6,041 nt of DNA. Origin: Methanosarcinales archaeon (lineage in GTDB: Archaea; Halobacteriota; Methanosarcinia; Methanosarcinales; Methanocomedenaceae). The stretch spans positions 1 through 6,041 of the forward strand of contig DUIM01000003.1 in assembly GCA_013330355.1 (NCBI GenBank), in the 5' to 3' direction. Below the pieces are notes generated by a model that had not been told where the DNA came from, did no database searches, and worked only from the letters and a program-made list of their open reading frames with translations. Positions within the stretch are counted from its first letter, which is position 1; every line of letters starts with the position of its first letter. Below are positions 1-6,041 of this stretch, piece after piece. The position numbers and the translations under genes are program-made.

Positions 1-177
1 ATGAATGATTTCCATGTGGCAGGCGGGATGCTGGATGAGTGTCCGAACTGTGGCTCTGAGAATGTGGAGCACCTGTCCAGGGTTACGGGGTATATACAGG
101 CTGTGGACGGATGGAACAATGGTAAGAAGCAGGAGCTGAAGGATAGGAGGAGGTATGGTGCCACTGAGATGGCATGA
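1..177 (+). CDS. nrdD: Anaerobic (class III) ribonucleoside-triphosphate reductase, C-terminal fragment
   Basis: This is the last 58 codons of a gene entering from the left; reading frame 1 is open from base 1 to the TGA at 175-177. NrdD reduces ribonucleotides to deoxyribonucleotides using a glycyl radical generated by the radical-SAM activase NrdG, in the cytoplasm and only without oxygen. The fragment carries the family's C-terminal signature. A CPNC pair (fragment residues 14-17) would be half of the structural zinc site, its partner pair lying upstream of the window. It is followed by RVTGY (27-31), in which Gly30 is the expected radical glycine. The tail continues with GWNNGKKQEL and a basic RRRYG, as in archaeal NrdD proteins. 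The ATG at base 1 is probably an internal Met, not a start. No nrdG is visible here. Family assignment is strong despite the short length; the subtype cannot be judged. Confidence 0.9.
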   Translation: MNDFHVAGGMLDECPNCGSENVEHLSRVTGYIQAVDGWNNGKKQELKDRRRYGATEMA

Positions 178-209
178 TTTGCAATATAAATTAAAAAAGT
201 GTAAGGCTG

Positions 210-260
210 AAAACGGGAAAACCCTTATATAGGCAGATACAAATATAAGGTGAAAGTTAG
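210..260 (+). promoter_or_regulatory. Archaeal promoter of psmB
   Basis: A TATA box (cttatata, 224-231) is preceded by an A/G-rich stretch (cgggaaaaccc) that could be the TFB recognition element. Initiation about 25 bases downstream would fall near 250-256, giving a leader of roughly 40 bases before the psmB ATG. A second A/T-rich element (aaatataagg, 241-250) is a weaker alternative. The positions are inferred from the consensus only. Confidence 0.55.
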
Positions 261-282
261 CTGATTTTCTCATTTTTTCTAT

Positions 283-287
283 GAGGT
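283..287 (+). promoter_or_regulatory. Shine-Dalgarno site of psmB
   Basis: GAGGT sits six bases before the ATG at 294 and complements the 3' end of archaeal 16S rRNA. It fixes the psmB start and is the clearest ribosome binding site in the window. Confidence 0.6.
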
Positions 288-293
288 ATACAG

Positions 294-935
294 ATGGTTA
301 ATGATAACGAACTTAAAGGTACAACGACTATTGGGTTAGTCTGCAGTGAAGGCGTGGTCCTGGCTACAGAGAGCCGGGCTACTATGGGGCATTTCATTGC
401 AAGCAAAGATGCAAAGAAGATATACCAGATAGATGACCTTGTGGGTATGACCACAGCCGGATCAGTGGGAGATGCACAAAGGCTTGTAAAAACAATGCAG
501 ATCGAATCAAAATTATATAAAATGCGCAGACAGGAGAGTATGACCATCAAAGGTATTACCAGCCTTCTGTCAAACATCCTTGCGGGAAACAGGTATTTTC
601 CATTCATGGTCCAGCTTGTTGTAGGTGGAGTGGATAAGAACGGTCCGGGCCTCTATTCACTTGATGCCCTCGGAGGCCAGCTTGAAGAGAACAAAGCCGT
701 AGCAACCGGTTCAGGATCTCCATATGCCTACGGAATACTTGAGGATAGATACGAAGAAAATATGCCCATTGATGATGGTGTACACCTTGCAATCAGGGCA
801 CTACATAACGTTATGAAACGGGATGCTGCTTCCGGGAACGGGATTAAGGTCACCAAAATCACATCAAAAGGGTATTTTGAAATAGAGGATTCTGTCATAC
901 AAAAAGCACGTGATGCTTTCCTTGATGCTTTATAG
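294..935 (+). CDS. psmB: 20S proteasome beta subunit (N-terminal threonine protease)
   Basis: PsmB forms the two inner seven-membered rings of the archaeal 20S core and carries the peptide-cleaving sites; it works with the alpha subunit PsmA (not in the window) and with ATPases such as PAN. The 213-residue precursor has a nine-residue propeptide, MVNDNELKG, ending in the Gly that precedes the catalytic Thr10 (mature Thr1) of TTTIG. Other expected active-site residues are present: Glu26 (mature 17), Lys42 (mature 33), and Asp177 and Ser180 in RDAASGNG; the GSVGDAQ and TGSGSP motifs are also there. The length is normal and the protein resembles the Thermoplasma beta subunit throughout, so it should be active after autocatalytic processing. 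The start is supported by a GAGGT site. It lies just upstream of fttA, a conserved neighbourhood (for example MJ1237/MJ1236 in Methanocaldococcus). Its own promoter and the U-rich tract after it suggest that it can be transcribed separately. Confidence 0.97.
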   Translation: MVNDNELKGTTTIGLVCSEGVVLATESRATMGHFIASKDAKKIYQIDDLVGMTTAGSVGDAQRLVKTMQIESKLYKMRRQESMTIKGITSLLSNILAGNRYFPFMVQLVVGGVDKNGPGLYSLDALGGQLEENKAVATGSGSPYAYGILEDRYEENMPIDDGVHLAIRALHNVMKRDAASGNGIKVTKITSKGYFEIEDSVIQKARDAFLDAL

Positions 936-957
936 GACCGCAACATTAAGGAAACAT

Positions 958-984
958 TTGATATATATTACATATATATATTTA
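958..984 (+). promoter_or_regulatory. TATA-rich promoter region of fttA
   Basis: Alternating A/T elements (gatatatatt at 960-969 and catatatata at 971-980, followed by ttta) form overlapping TATA-box candidates, with an A/G-rich ggaaac upstream at 951-955 as a possible TFB element. Initiation would be near 990-1003, leaving a leader of about 35-48 bases. Which element is used cannot be told from sequence. Confidence 0.5.
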
Positions 985-985
985 A

Positions 986-1020
986 TTTTTTAAATTTTCA
1001 TTTTCATTTTCTAATTTTTT
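986..1020 (+). terminator. Oligo-T tract: probable psmB terminator, overlapping the fttA leader
   Basis: Thirty-five bases contain two T6 runs (986-991 and 1015-1020) and three T4 runs, with a perfect triple repeat of attttc at 994-1011. No stem-loop precedes it, which fits U-tract-dependent archaeal termination. It begins 51 bases after the psmB stop codon. Because the fttA TATA elements lie upstream of it, the same bases should form most of the fttA 5' leader. Confidence 0.5.
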
Positions 1021-1037
1021 CACAGGACGTAAATACC

Positions 1038-2951
1038 ATGTCGGTAGAACAGGTACTCGAAGAACTAAAAGCAAAGATAACGAAAAAATTACCAGCCGGA
1101 GTGACTCTATCACTTATAGAGTTCGAGGGACCGGAACTTGTAATATATACTCCGGAACCGAAAAAACTGGCAGATAATGGTGATGTCATCCGTAACCTGG
1201 CAAAGGATCTCAGGAAGCGGTTAGTGGTCAGGCCTGACCCTGGAGTACTGGCAGATCCGGATGTCGTAATTGAAATGATCTCCAGGATCGTACCTGAAGA
1301 TGCCGGCATTTCAAGTCATTATTTTGATCCTGATACAGGTGAGGTGATAATCGAGGCCGAGAAGCCAGGTATCGTAATCGGCAGACATGGTAACACTCTC
1401 AGGGAGATTACCAAGGAGATCGGCTGGACACCCAAAGTGGTAAGGACCCCGCCTATAAAATCATCCACTGTAAAAAATATCCGACAGTACAACAGGGACC
1501 ACAAAGAAGAACGTAAAGCCCTGCTCAAAACCATTGGCAGGAAAATCCACAGGGAAGTATCTGCCAAGGATAAATGGGTCAGGGTCACTGCATTGGGAGG
1601 CTGCCGGGAAGTAGGACGCAGTTGTTTCATGCTGTCAACCCCTGAGACCAAGGTACTCATTGATTGTGGAGTGAACGTAGGTTCTGATGATAACGGCACC
1701 CCTTACCTGTACATACCCGAGGTAACGCCTATTAGCCAGATAGATGCAGTGGTGCTCACCCATGCACACCTGGACCATTCCGGCCTGATACCACTGCTGT
1801 ATAAGTACGGTTATGAGGGGCCAGTGTACTGCACACCTCCCACGAGGGACCTGATGGCTCTGCTACAGCTGGATTTCATTGATGTGGCTGCCAAGGAAGG
1901 CAAGACCATACCCTATGAATCCTCAATGATACGTGAGACCCTGAAACATACCATTACGCTTAATTACGGCGACGTTACCGATATTGCTCCGGATATGAAG
2001 CTTACAATGCACAATGCCGGCCATATCCTGGGTTCATCCGTGGTCCATTTCCATGTGGGAGACGGACTGTACAATATTGCATTTACCGGGGATCATAAAT
2101 ATGAGAAGACCCGCCTGTTCGACCCAGCAGTCAATTCATTTCCCAGGATAGAAACCATAATCACCGAGTCAACCTATGGCGGTTCTAAGGATATGCAACC
2201 CAGCAGGAGAGAGGCTGAGAACCGGTTAAAGGATATCGTAAAAGAAACGATAGCCAGGGGCGGTACTGTCCTGATCCCGGCCTTCGCAGTGGGCAGAAGC
2301 CAGGAAGTCATGCTGGTGCTGGAGGAGATTATCCGTAAAGGCTTAATCGATGATAATATCCCGGTCTACCTGGACGGTATGATCTGGGAAGCCACAGCCA
2401 TCCATACTACTTATCCCGAATACCTGAATGGCGAACTGAAGAACATGATCTTCCATAAAGGCATGAACCCGTTTTTAGCCGATTGTTTTGAACAGGTGGA
2501 TTCAGTTGAGAAACGAAAGGATATCCTGACCAATCCCAAACCAAGTGTCATACTGGCAACCTCTGGTATGCTTAACGGCGGCCCGATCATGGAATACTTA
2601 AGGGCATACGGTCCTGACGAGAAGAATGTACTGGTATTTGTGGGATACCAGGCAGAAGGAACTATGGGCCGGAGGTTGCAGAAAGGCTGGAGTGAAGTTC
2701 CCGTCTACAATAACGGCAAGAGTGATATTATCAAGATCAACCTGCAGGTGCAGACAGTGGATGGATTTTCGGGACACTCTGATCGCAGGCAACTGATGGA
2801 TTATATCAAGAAGATGAAACCCAGGCCTGAACATATTCTTACAGAACATGGTGACGAGAAGAGCTGCCTGGATCTGGCCAGTTCAATATACAGGAAATAC
2901 CGTATCGAAACAAGGGCACCAATGAACCTGGAAACTATCAGGCTGGTCTGA
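1038..2951 (+). CDS. fttA: FttA/aCPSF1: KH-domain beta-CASP ribonuclease, transcription termination factor
   Basis: FttA is the archaeal relative of eukaryotic CPSF73. It cleaves nascent RNA at U-rich 3' ends and releases RNA polymerase. The 637-residue protein has the full family architecture. Two KH-like RNA-binding domains occupy about residues 1-145, the second with an IGRHG loop at 114-118. A metallo-beta-lactamase domain follows from about 180, interrupted by the beta-CASP domain. Metal ligands are present: Asp209, HAHLDH at 242-247, His329 in AGHILGS, Asp352 in FTGDH, and His604 in EHGD. The beta-CASP motifs are also intact: ESTYG at 377-381 and GFSGHSD with His580. The length matches full-length family members, so it should be active as a dimer. 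The ATG at 1038 gives the usual [14 protein letters not shown] N-terminus; a weak AGGA lies ten bases upstream at 1024-1027. It follows psmB on the same strand and converges on taw1. Its last codons are tandemly duplicated beyond the TGA stop (see the 45 bp repeat). Confidence 0.97.
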   Translation: MSVEQVLEELKAKITKKLPAGVTLSLIEFEGPELVIYTPEPKKLADNGDVIRNLAKDLRKRLVVRPDPGVLADPDVVIEMISRIVPEDAGISSHYFDPDTGEVIIEAEKPGIVIGRHGNTLREITKEIGWTPKVVRTPPIKSSTVKNIRQYNRDHKEERKALLKTIGRKIHREVSAKDKWVRVTALGGCREVGRSCFMLSTPETKVLIDCGVNVGSDDNGTPYLYIPEVTPISQIDAVVLTHAHLDHSGLIPLLYKYGYEGPVYCTPPTRDLMALLQLDFIDVAAKEGKTIPYESSMIRETLKHTITLNYGDVTDIAPDMKLTMHNAGHILGSSVVHFHVGDGLYNIAFTGDHKYEKTRLFDPAVNSFPRIETIITESTYGGSKDMQPSRREAENRLKDIVKETIARGGTVLIPAFAVGRSQEVMLVLEEIIRKGLIDDNIPVYLDGMIWEATAIHTTYPEYLNGELKNMIFHKGMNPFLADCFEQVDSVEKRKDILTNPKPSVILATSGMLNGGPIMEYLRAYGPDEKNVLVFVGYQAEGTMGRRLQKGWSEVPVYNNGKSDIIKINLQVQTVDGFSGHSDRRQLMDYIKKMKPRPEHILTEHGDEKSCLDLASSIYRKYRIETRAPMNLETIRLV

Positions 2952-3005
2952 CATACAGGGAAAGCAATGAACCTGGAAACTATCAGGCAGGACTAAACTA
3001 CAGGG
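2916..3005 (+). repeat. 45 bp tandem duplication across the fttA 3' end
   Basis: Two adjacent 45-base units (2916-2960 and 2961-3005) match at 35 of their last 40 positions, and the first 20 of those 40 are identical. Unit 1 encodes the FttA C-terminus MNLETIRLV plus the stop. Unit 2 lies after the stop in the same frame and would read MNLETIRQD then TAA (2994-2996). Its end also supplies the last codons and stop of the convergent taw1 gene. Unit 1 resembles the usual family ending, so it is probably the original. Confidence 0.9.
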
Positions 3006-3960
3006 TTACAGGAGTCACTTTTTCTTCCTTTGACAGTAATGCCACCCTGCTGGGTTCCACGTCATCGGTCATATGGTAACCCAGCTCCCTGCCAAGTTCT
3101 GAAGTGAACTCAAGTATCTCCTCATGCCCGGGCATAGCATCCCGCTCCAGTCGTTTGCGGGAATAGCCCAGATGCATATAGGCCTTTACCTCTACAAAGT
3201 CGGGTTCGGCGATTTTGATAAGCCGGGCATACCCGGCGGCATCTTTAAAATTCAAACCTTTTGTAAGAGTAATCCTGATGGCAATCCGGCAAGGATGGCG
3301 GGACAGCACTTCAAGGGATTCCAGGATACGCTCCCACTGATCCTGATGATCGGGAGCACAGGAATGAATATAAGTCTCCTTATCCGGAGCATCCAGGCTC
3401 ATGTACAGTTGTGAGGGCCTGATAATTTCAATAACATCGGGTTTTGTACCGTTGGTGACCACAAAGGTGGTAAGTCCCTGTTTGTGGAACTCCCGGACCA
3501 GTTCGGGCAGTAATGGGTAAAGTGTGGGTTCCCCTGCCAGTGATATGGCCGCATGTTTGGGGTCCAGGGATTCTTTCCATTTTACTTTATCAGCATCATC
3601 CAGACCGCCGTACCCTGACATCAACCTGCGCTGCTCCCTGATACTATCCCCCACTATTTCCTCTGGAGAATCCCACTCGGCAGGCGTGTCGACCGGGTAT
3701 TCAACCGGGCGCCAGCAGTGGAGGCAGGACTGGTTGCAACCTAAAAAAGGCGTCATCTGGATGCAGCGGTGTGACTGGATGTCGTAGAACTGGGATTTGT
3801 AGCAGTTGCCTTTTCCCTTTATTGATCTGCCCGACCAGAGGCAGGGTTTAACAGCGCCATGACTTCCTACTATGTGATATCCCTGTTTTTTGAACAAATC
3901 CAATTGATGTTTGGGTAAGGTGTTCATTGGAAATAATTGATTGTTGGGTAAGGTACTCAT
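2998..3960 (-). CDS. taw1: Taw1: S-adenosylmethionine-dependent tRNA 4-demethylwyosine synthase
   Basis: Taw1 (TYW1 family) is a radical-SAM enzyme that condenses N1-methylguanosine-37 of tRNA-Phe with pyruvate-derived carbons to make the tricyclic base imG-14, the first committed step of wyosine synthesis. The radical-SAM motif CNQSCLHC supplies Cys75, Cys79 and Cys82. Three more cysteines, Cys40, Cys53 and Cys66, have the 13-residue spacing of the second iron-sulfur cluster in archaeal TYW1. Lys55, two residues after Cys53, is at the position I recall as the pyruvate-binding lysine (from memory and spacing). SLAGEPTLYP and VTNGTKP are also typical. At 320 residues it is a normal archaeal form without the flavodoxin domain of the eukaryotic enzyme. 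The start is uncertain: Met1 (3960) and Met12 (3927) head the two units of a 33 bp repeat, and neither has a Shine-Dalgarno site. Met12 gives the more usual N-terminus. It lies 14 bp after the PolD subunit gene, probably in one operon. Confidence 0.95.
   Translation of the reverse strand: MSTLPNNQLFPMNTLPKHQLDLFKKQGYHIVGSHGAVKPCLWSGRSIKGKGNCYKSQFYDIQSHRCIQMTPFLGCNQSCLHCWRPVEYPVDTPAEWDSPEEIVGDSIREQRRLMSGYGGLDDADKVKWKESLDPKHAAISLAGEPTLYPLLPELVREFHKQGLTTFVVTNGTKPDVIEIIRPSQLYMSLDAPDKETYIHSCAPDHQDQWERILESLEVLSRHPCRIAIRITLTKGLNFKDAAGYARLIKIAEPDFVEVKAYMHLGYSRKRLERDAMPGHEEILEFTSELGRELGYHMTDDVEPSRVALLSKEEKVTPVTL
3895..3960 (-). repeat. 33 bp tandem duplication at the taw1 5' end
   Basis: Read on the minus strand, 3960-3928 and 3927-3895 are adjacent units matching at 22 of their first 26 bases. 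Each starts with ATG, and they encode MSTLPNNQLFP and MNTLPKHQLDL. The unit is eleven codons, so the frame is kept, and the copy nearer the gene body (Met12) probably contains the ancestral start. Confidence 0.8.
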
Positions 3961-3961
3961 T

Positions 3962-3974
3962 AGGAATATATGAG
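3962..3974 (-). promoter_or_regulatory. Possible internal TATA box for taw1
   Basis: On the minus strand the gap between the two genes reads ctcatatattcct. If used as a TATA box, transcription would begin about 25 bases downstream, near 3943. That is after Met1 but about 15 bases before Met12, so such a transcript could only use Met12. It could equally be chance A/T richness within an operon. Confidence 0.3.
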
Positions 3975-5525
3975 TTATTGAAATGAGATAACGTTTGTGT
4001 TAAGTGTGGCCAGGTCTACAATGGTAGCCTTAGCTGGATCGGGCTGGAGGTTCATACGCCTCTGGAACTCTGTCTGGGACTGCCAGGTACCGCTGTTTAT
4101 CACTGTAACACCCCTGTATGTGGCACATCCAACTGTATGTACATGGCCACAGTGCAGGATATGGGGTGGCTTGTCGATCACCAGATGGTCTTCTCTTTCA
4201 GGCGCAATAGATACCCGGCTGCCGTACATGGGAGACAGGTGCCTGCGTTTCAACATCTCGATCATGGGCCGTGTTGGATCTTCGTATTTCATGCCAGGCA
4301 GATTGGCTACTAAATCATCAATACTGCGCCCGTGATAGATCAGGGTGCGTACCCCATCCATGGATATCACTGCCGGGTTGCCCACGAAAACTACGTCCTG
4401 CCTGAACATCTTCCTTATCTTTTCAGGAAATCTAGGCTGGGGTTCGGCCTGCCTGACCGCATCATGGTTACCCGGGGATATGATTACCTTGATGTGTTTG
4501 GGTATCCGGTTGAAATAATTAGCAGCTACTTTATATTGTTCATAGACATCGGTAATAGCCAGTTCCTCTTCCTGGTTCGGGTATATCCCGATACCGTCCA
4601 CCAGGTCACCTGCCACCACTAGATACCTGATATCTTTCACGTCAATAGGTCCATTACCTGTCACAGACCCATTGCCTGCTACTGAACCGTTGCCCGCCAT
4701 TGACCCTCCGTGATTCAGCCAGTTGATAAAATCCAGCCACTGGTCTTCAAGGAAAGTGTCACTACCTACATGCACATCAGATATCATTACAGCCTTACCG
4801 CTCACACTCTGCTCGCCCAGTTCTGAACTGGTCCTGATTGGCATATCAGGCCACATGATACTATTTATGAACAACAGATTTCCATCATCACTCAGGGTCC
4901 CGGTGACACCGATTACCTCATCCAGCATCACTTTCAGGCCCTGCTCAAAGATATCATGTTTATTCTTCAGCACCATTGTGCGCAGGCTTCCGGTAGTATC
5001 TTCGATCTCTATCATCCTGTGACCGTTCTTGGATGTGCGCAGGTCAGATACCATGCCTATGACCGAAACCTCCTCCCTACCTTCCACAAGGCCAAGTTTG
5101 CGTTTATTCAGGCTTTCTATGGGCCTGAAACCAACACCCCGGTTCCTCAACATATCTCCAAGCCTGGAGAACCTGTTCCTGAAAAAATCCACGAATTCCC
5201 TGTATTCGCCTACACATGTTGACTGATCAGTGATATCTGAGATCACGTCCAGCTCACCAGTCCATTCGTCTTCATAATCCGGGTCCCTGGTGTGCACCCC
5301 GGGGTACTCGGTCTCCGGCAGCGGTGTGGTCCTGGTATTTAAAGCCGGGTCGATCTGGGCCGGGCTAACCACAAGTGTGGACTCGTCAAGTGAATCAAGT
5401 ATCTGGCTGATAAATGAAGGACTGGTGTCCTGTTCTGTAAGCAATGTGAGGGCGTCAGGGTCTATCTGGTAACCGGCCTGGGCAAATTGCTCTACAATGG
5501 ATGAAGCATGATAAGTATTTTCCAT
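3975..5525 (-). CDS. polB: D-family DNA polymerase small subunit (DP1), 3'-5' proofreading exonuclease
   Basis: DP1 pairs with the catalytic subunit DP2 to form PolD, the replicative polymerase of most archaea, and supplies the Mre11-like proofreading exonuclease. I place the start at the ATG at 5525, giving 516 residues. The N-terminal part holds a helical domain (about 1-50), an acidic linker with many Asp and Glu, and an OB fold around 150-225. A calcineurin-like phosphoesterase domain follows with all metal motifs: ISDVHVG (Asp250, His252), VAGDLVD (Asp307), PGNHD (Asn353, His354), YHGRSIDD (His398) and CGHVH (His461, His463). AGDLVDGIGIYP and HGRSIDD are typical of DP1 rather than general phosphoesterases. 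The frame stays open to a GTG at 5549, but the likely TATA box at 5558-5568 puts initiation downstream of that codon. A three-unit Gly/Asn/Ser repeat sits inside the phosphoesterase domain. The gene is followed after 14 bp by taw1 and is divergent from the signal peptidase gene. The symbol polB is the euryarchaeal usage, not family B polymerase. Confidence 0.95.
   Translation of the reverse strand: MENTYHASSIVEQFAQAGYQIDPDALTLLTEQDTSPSFISQILDSLDESTLVVSPAQIDPALNTRTTPLPETEYPGVHTRDPDYEDEWTGELDVISDITDQSTCVGEYREFVDFFRNRFSRLGDMLRNRGVGFRPIESLNKRKLGLVEGREEVSVIGMVSDLRTSKNGHRMIEIEDTTGSLRTMVLKNKHDIFEQGLKVMLDEVIGVTGTLSDDGNLLFINSIMWPDMPIRTSSELGEQSVSGKAVMISDVHVGSDTFLEDQWLDFINWLNHGGSMAGNGSVAGNGSVTGNGPIDVKDIRYLVVAGDLVDGIGIYPNQEEELAITDVYEQYKVAANYFNRIPKHIKVIISPGNHDAVRQAEPQPRFPEKIRKMFRQDVVFVGNPAVISMDGVRTLIYHGRSIDDLVANLPGMKYEDPTRPMIEMLKRRHLSPMYGSRVSIAPEREDHLVIDKPPHILHCGHVHTVGCATYRGVTVINSGTWQSQTEFQRRMNLQPDPAKATIVDLATLNTNVISFQ
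4650..4703 (-). repeat. 18 bp x 3 in-frame tandem repeat inside DP1
   Basis: Three consecutive 18-base units encode SMAGNG, SVAGNG and SVTGNG (residues 275-292 from the 5525 start). They lie between the first two metal motifs, in the loop after the helix DQWLDFINWL and before the strand DIRYLVVAGD. The units have diverged mostly at third codon positions, so the array is not brand new and has probably been kept under protein-level constraint. Confidence 0.85.
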
Positions 5526-5574
5526 TAAAATCGCACAAACTATTATCACTTTACACGCTATAAGTATTCGCCAT
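5526..5574. promoter_or_regulatory. Divergent spacer with a minus-strand TATA box for the PolD subunit gene
   Basis: The 49 bp between the two divergent starts holds, on the minus strand, gaatacttatagc (5557-5569). Initiation about 25 bases downstream would be near 5537, a leader of around 11 bases before the ATG at 5525. No Shine-Dalgarno site precedes either gene, so short-leader or leaderless translation is likely. A good plus-strand promoter for the signal peptidase is not obvious here. Confidence 0.4.
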
Positions 5575-6041
5575 ATGAACCCACGGAAAGAGAAAAACGT
5601 TATAGATAAGTTTATATATTATATAAAATTGTTCAGGAATAGTGATAATTTCTGGATCGGCCTGTTAAATGACCTGCTGTTCGTAGTTTTAATGATCGGT
5701 ATGTTCATGTTTATCTCGCAAATCAGTCTTGGTACTCCCAGGCCGGCTGTGGCTGTAGAATCTGGTAGCATGCTGCCTAATATCGGTATTGGTGATGTGG
5801 TTATTATACAAAACATCCAACGGACCCAGATCATCACACATACTGATGGTACCCTGTCAGGATACACATCATTCGATGAATACGGAGATGTAATACTGTA
5901 CAGAAAGTATGGGAGTACTGTAGATACCCCGATCATCCACAGGGCTATGTACTGGGTGGAGGAAGGGGAGCCTATGTGGTCCGGTGGACCTGCTGCACCT
6001 CATTCGGGATATATAACCGAAGGGGATAATAATAAGGGCAT
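5575..6041 (+). CDS. Signal peptidase I, archaeal/ER (Sec11) type, N-terminal part
   Basis: This membrane serine protease removes signal peptides from proteins exported by Sec. The frame runs from the ATG at 5575 to the window edge, 155 complete codons. A short cytoplasmic basic stretch (MNPRKEKN) leads into a single membrane segment at about residues 34-52, after which the catalytic domain faces the outside. Box B reads VESGSML with the nucleophile Ser65. GDVILYR (104-110) precedes IHRA, in which His122 replaces the general-base lysine of bacterial enzymes, as in Sec11-type peptidases. GDNN (Asp151) starts the last conserved box, cut off by the window. No Shine-Dalgarno site precedes the ATG. 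Codons 12-18 are strikingly A/T-rich and TATA-like, so a later start is conceivable, but the encoded residues up to the membrane segment look native. It is transcribed away from the PolD subunit gene. Confidence 0.93.
   Translation, partial: MNPRKEKNVIDKFIYYIKLFRNSDNFWIGLLNDLLFVVLMIGMFMFISQISLGTPRPAVAVESGSMLPNIGIGDVVIIQNIQRTQIITHTDGTLSGYTSFDEYGDVILYRKYGSTVDTPIIHRAMYWVEEGEPMWSGGPAAPHSGYITEGDNNKG

Noticed and set aside
281..301. A six-codon upstream reading frame overlapping the psmB start
   Set aside because: It contains the psmB ribosome binding site itself and has no site of its own; it is most likely a chance ATG.
1319..1699. A 126-codon open frame on the minus strand inside fttA
   Set aside because: It is opposite strongly supported FttA coding sequence, encodes no recognisable motif, and reflects codon bias on the other strand. 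The same applies to the other antisense frames in the window.
2949..2951. Recoding of the fttA TGA as selenocysteine, to extend into the repeat
   Set aside because: No SECIS-like hairpin was evident by eye, and FttA proteins normally end at this point.
5526..5549. GTG start at 5549 for the PolD subunit gene, adding eight residues
   Set aside because: The best TATA box puts transcription initiation downstream of this GTG, the added residues (MIIVCAIL) do not resemble a DP1 N-terminus, and there is no ribosome binding site. It would be possible only from the farther promoter.
1..6041. A new defence, mobile or biosynthetic system
   Set aside because: Every gene belongs to a well-known core archaeal family; there are no integrases, transposases, repeat-spacer arrays or unknown genes. 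The novelty here is limited to small repeats and regulatory layout.

Overview
The window is an ordinary archaeal chromosome segment and is almost fully coding. Every gene is a core euryarchaeal function: a class III ribonucleotide reductase, the 20S proteasome beta subunit, the KH/beta-CASP transcription termination nuclease FttA (aCPSF1), the archaeal wyosine enzyme Taw1, the small subunit of the D-family DNA polymerase and an archaeal type signal peptidase. TATA-type promoters, oligo-T rich intergenic tracts and mostly weak or absent Shine-Dalgarno sites fit. An oxygen-sensitive glycyl radical reductase together with PolD and FttA suggests an anaerobic methanogen-like or methane-oxidising euryarchaeon, probably Methanosarcinales-related. 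The lineage is inferred from protein flavour only.

Layout. Positions 1-177 (+) hold the last 58 codons of nrdD. After a 116 bp promoter region, psmB (294-935, +) follows, then an extremely A/T-rich spacer of 102 bp and fttA (1038-2951, +). The psmB-fttA neighbourhood is conserved in other euryarchaea. fttA converges on taw1 (2998-3960, minus) with only 46 bp between stop codons. Upstream of taw1, 14 bp away on the same strand, lies the PolD small subunit gene (3975-5525, minus), so these two probably form an operon. A 49 bp divergent spacer separates it from a signal peptidase gene (5575 onward, +) that runs off the window. No stretch over 300 bases lacks a gene. I see no tRNA, rRNA, CRISPR array, insertion sequence or prophage.

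The genes do not form one pathway. They are housekeeping functions of DNA precursor supply, replication, transcription termination, protein turnover, tRNA modification and secretion. I found no new multi-gene system.

The most notable structure is a set of short tandem duplications, all with periods divisible by three, within about 1.8 kb. There is a 45 bp repeat over the fttA 3' end, placing an in-frame copy of the C-terminal peptide after the stop codon. A 33 bp repeat over the taw1 5' end duplicates the start codon. An 18 bp, three-unit repeat lies inside the phosphoesterase domain of the polymerase subunit. A second point of interest is the U-rich leader of fttA, which overlaps the likely psmB terminator and resembles the RNA that FttA acts on.
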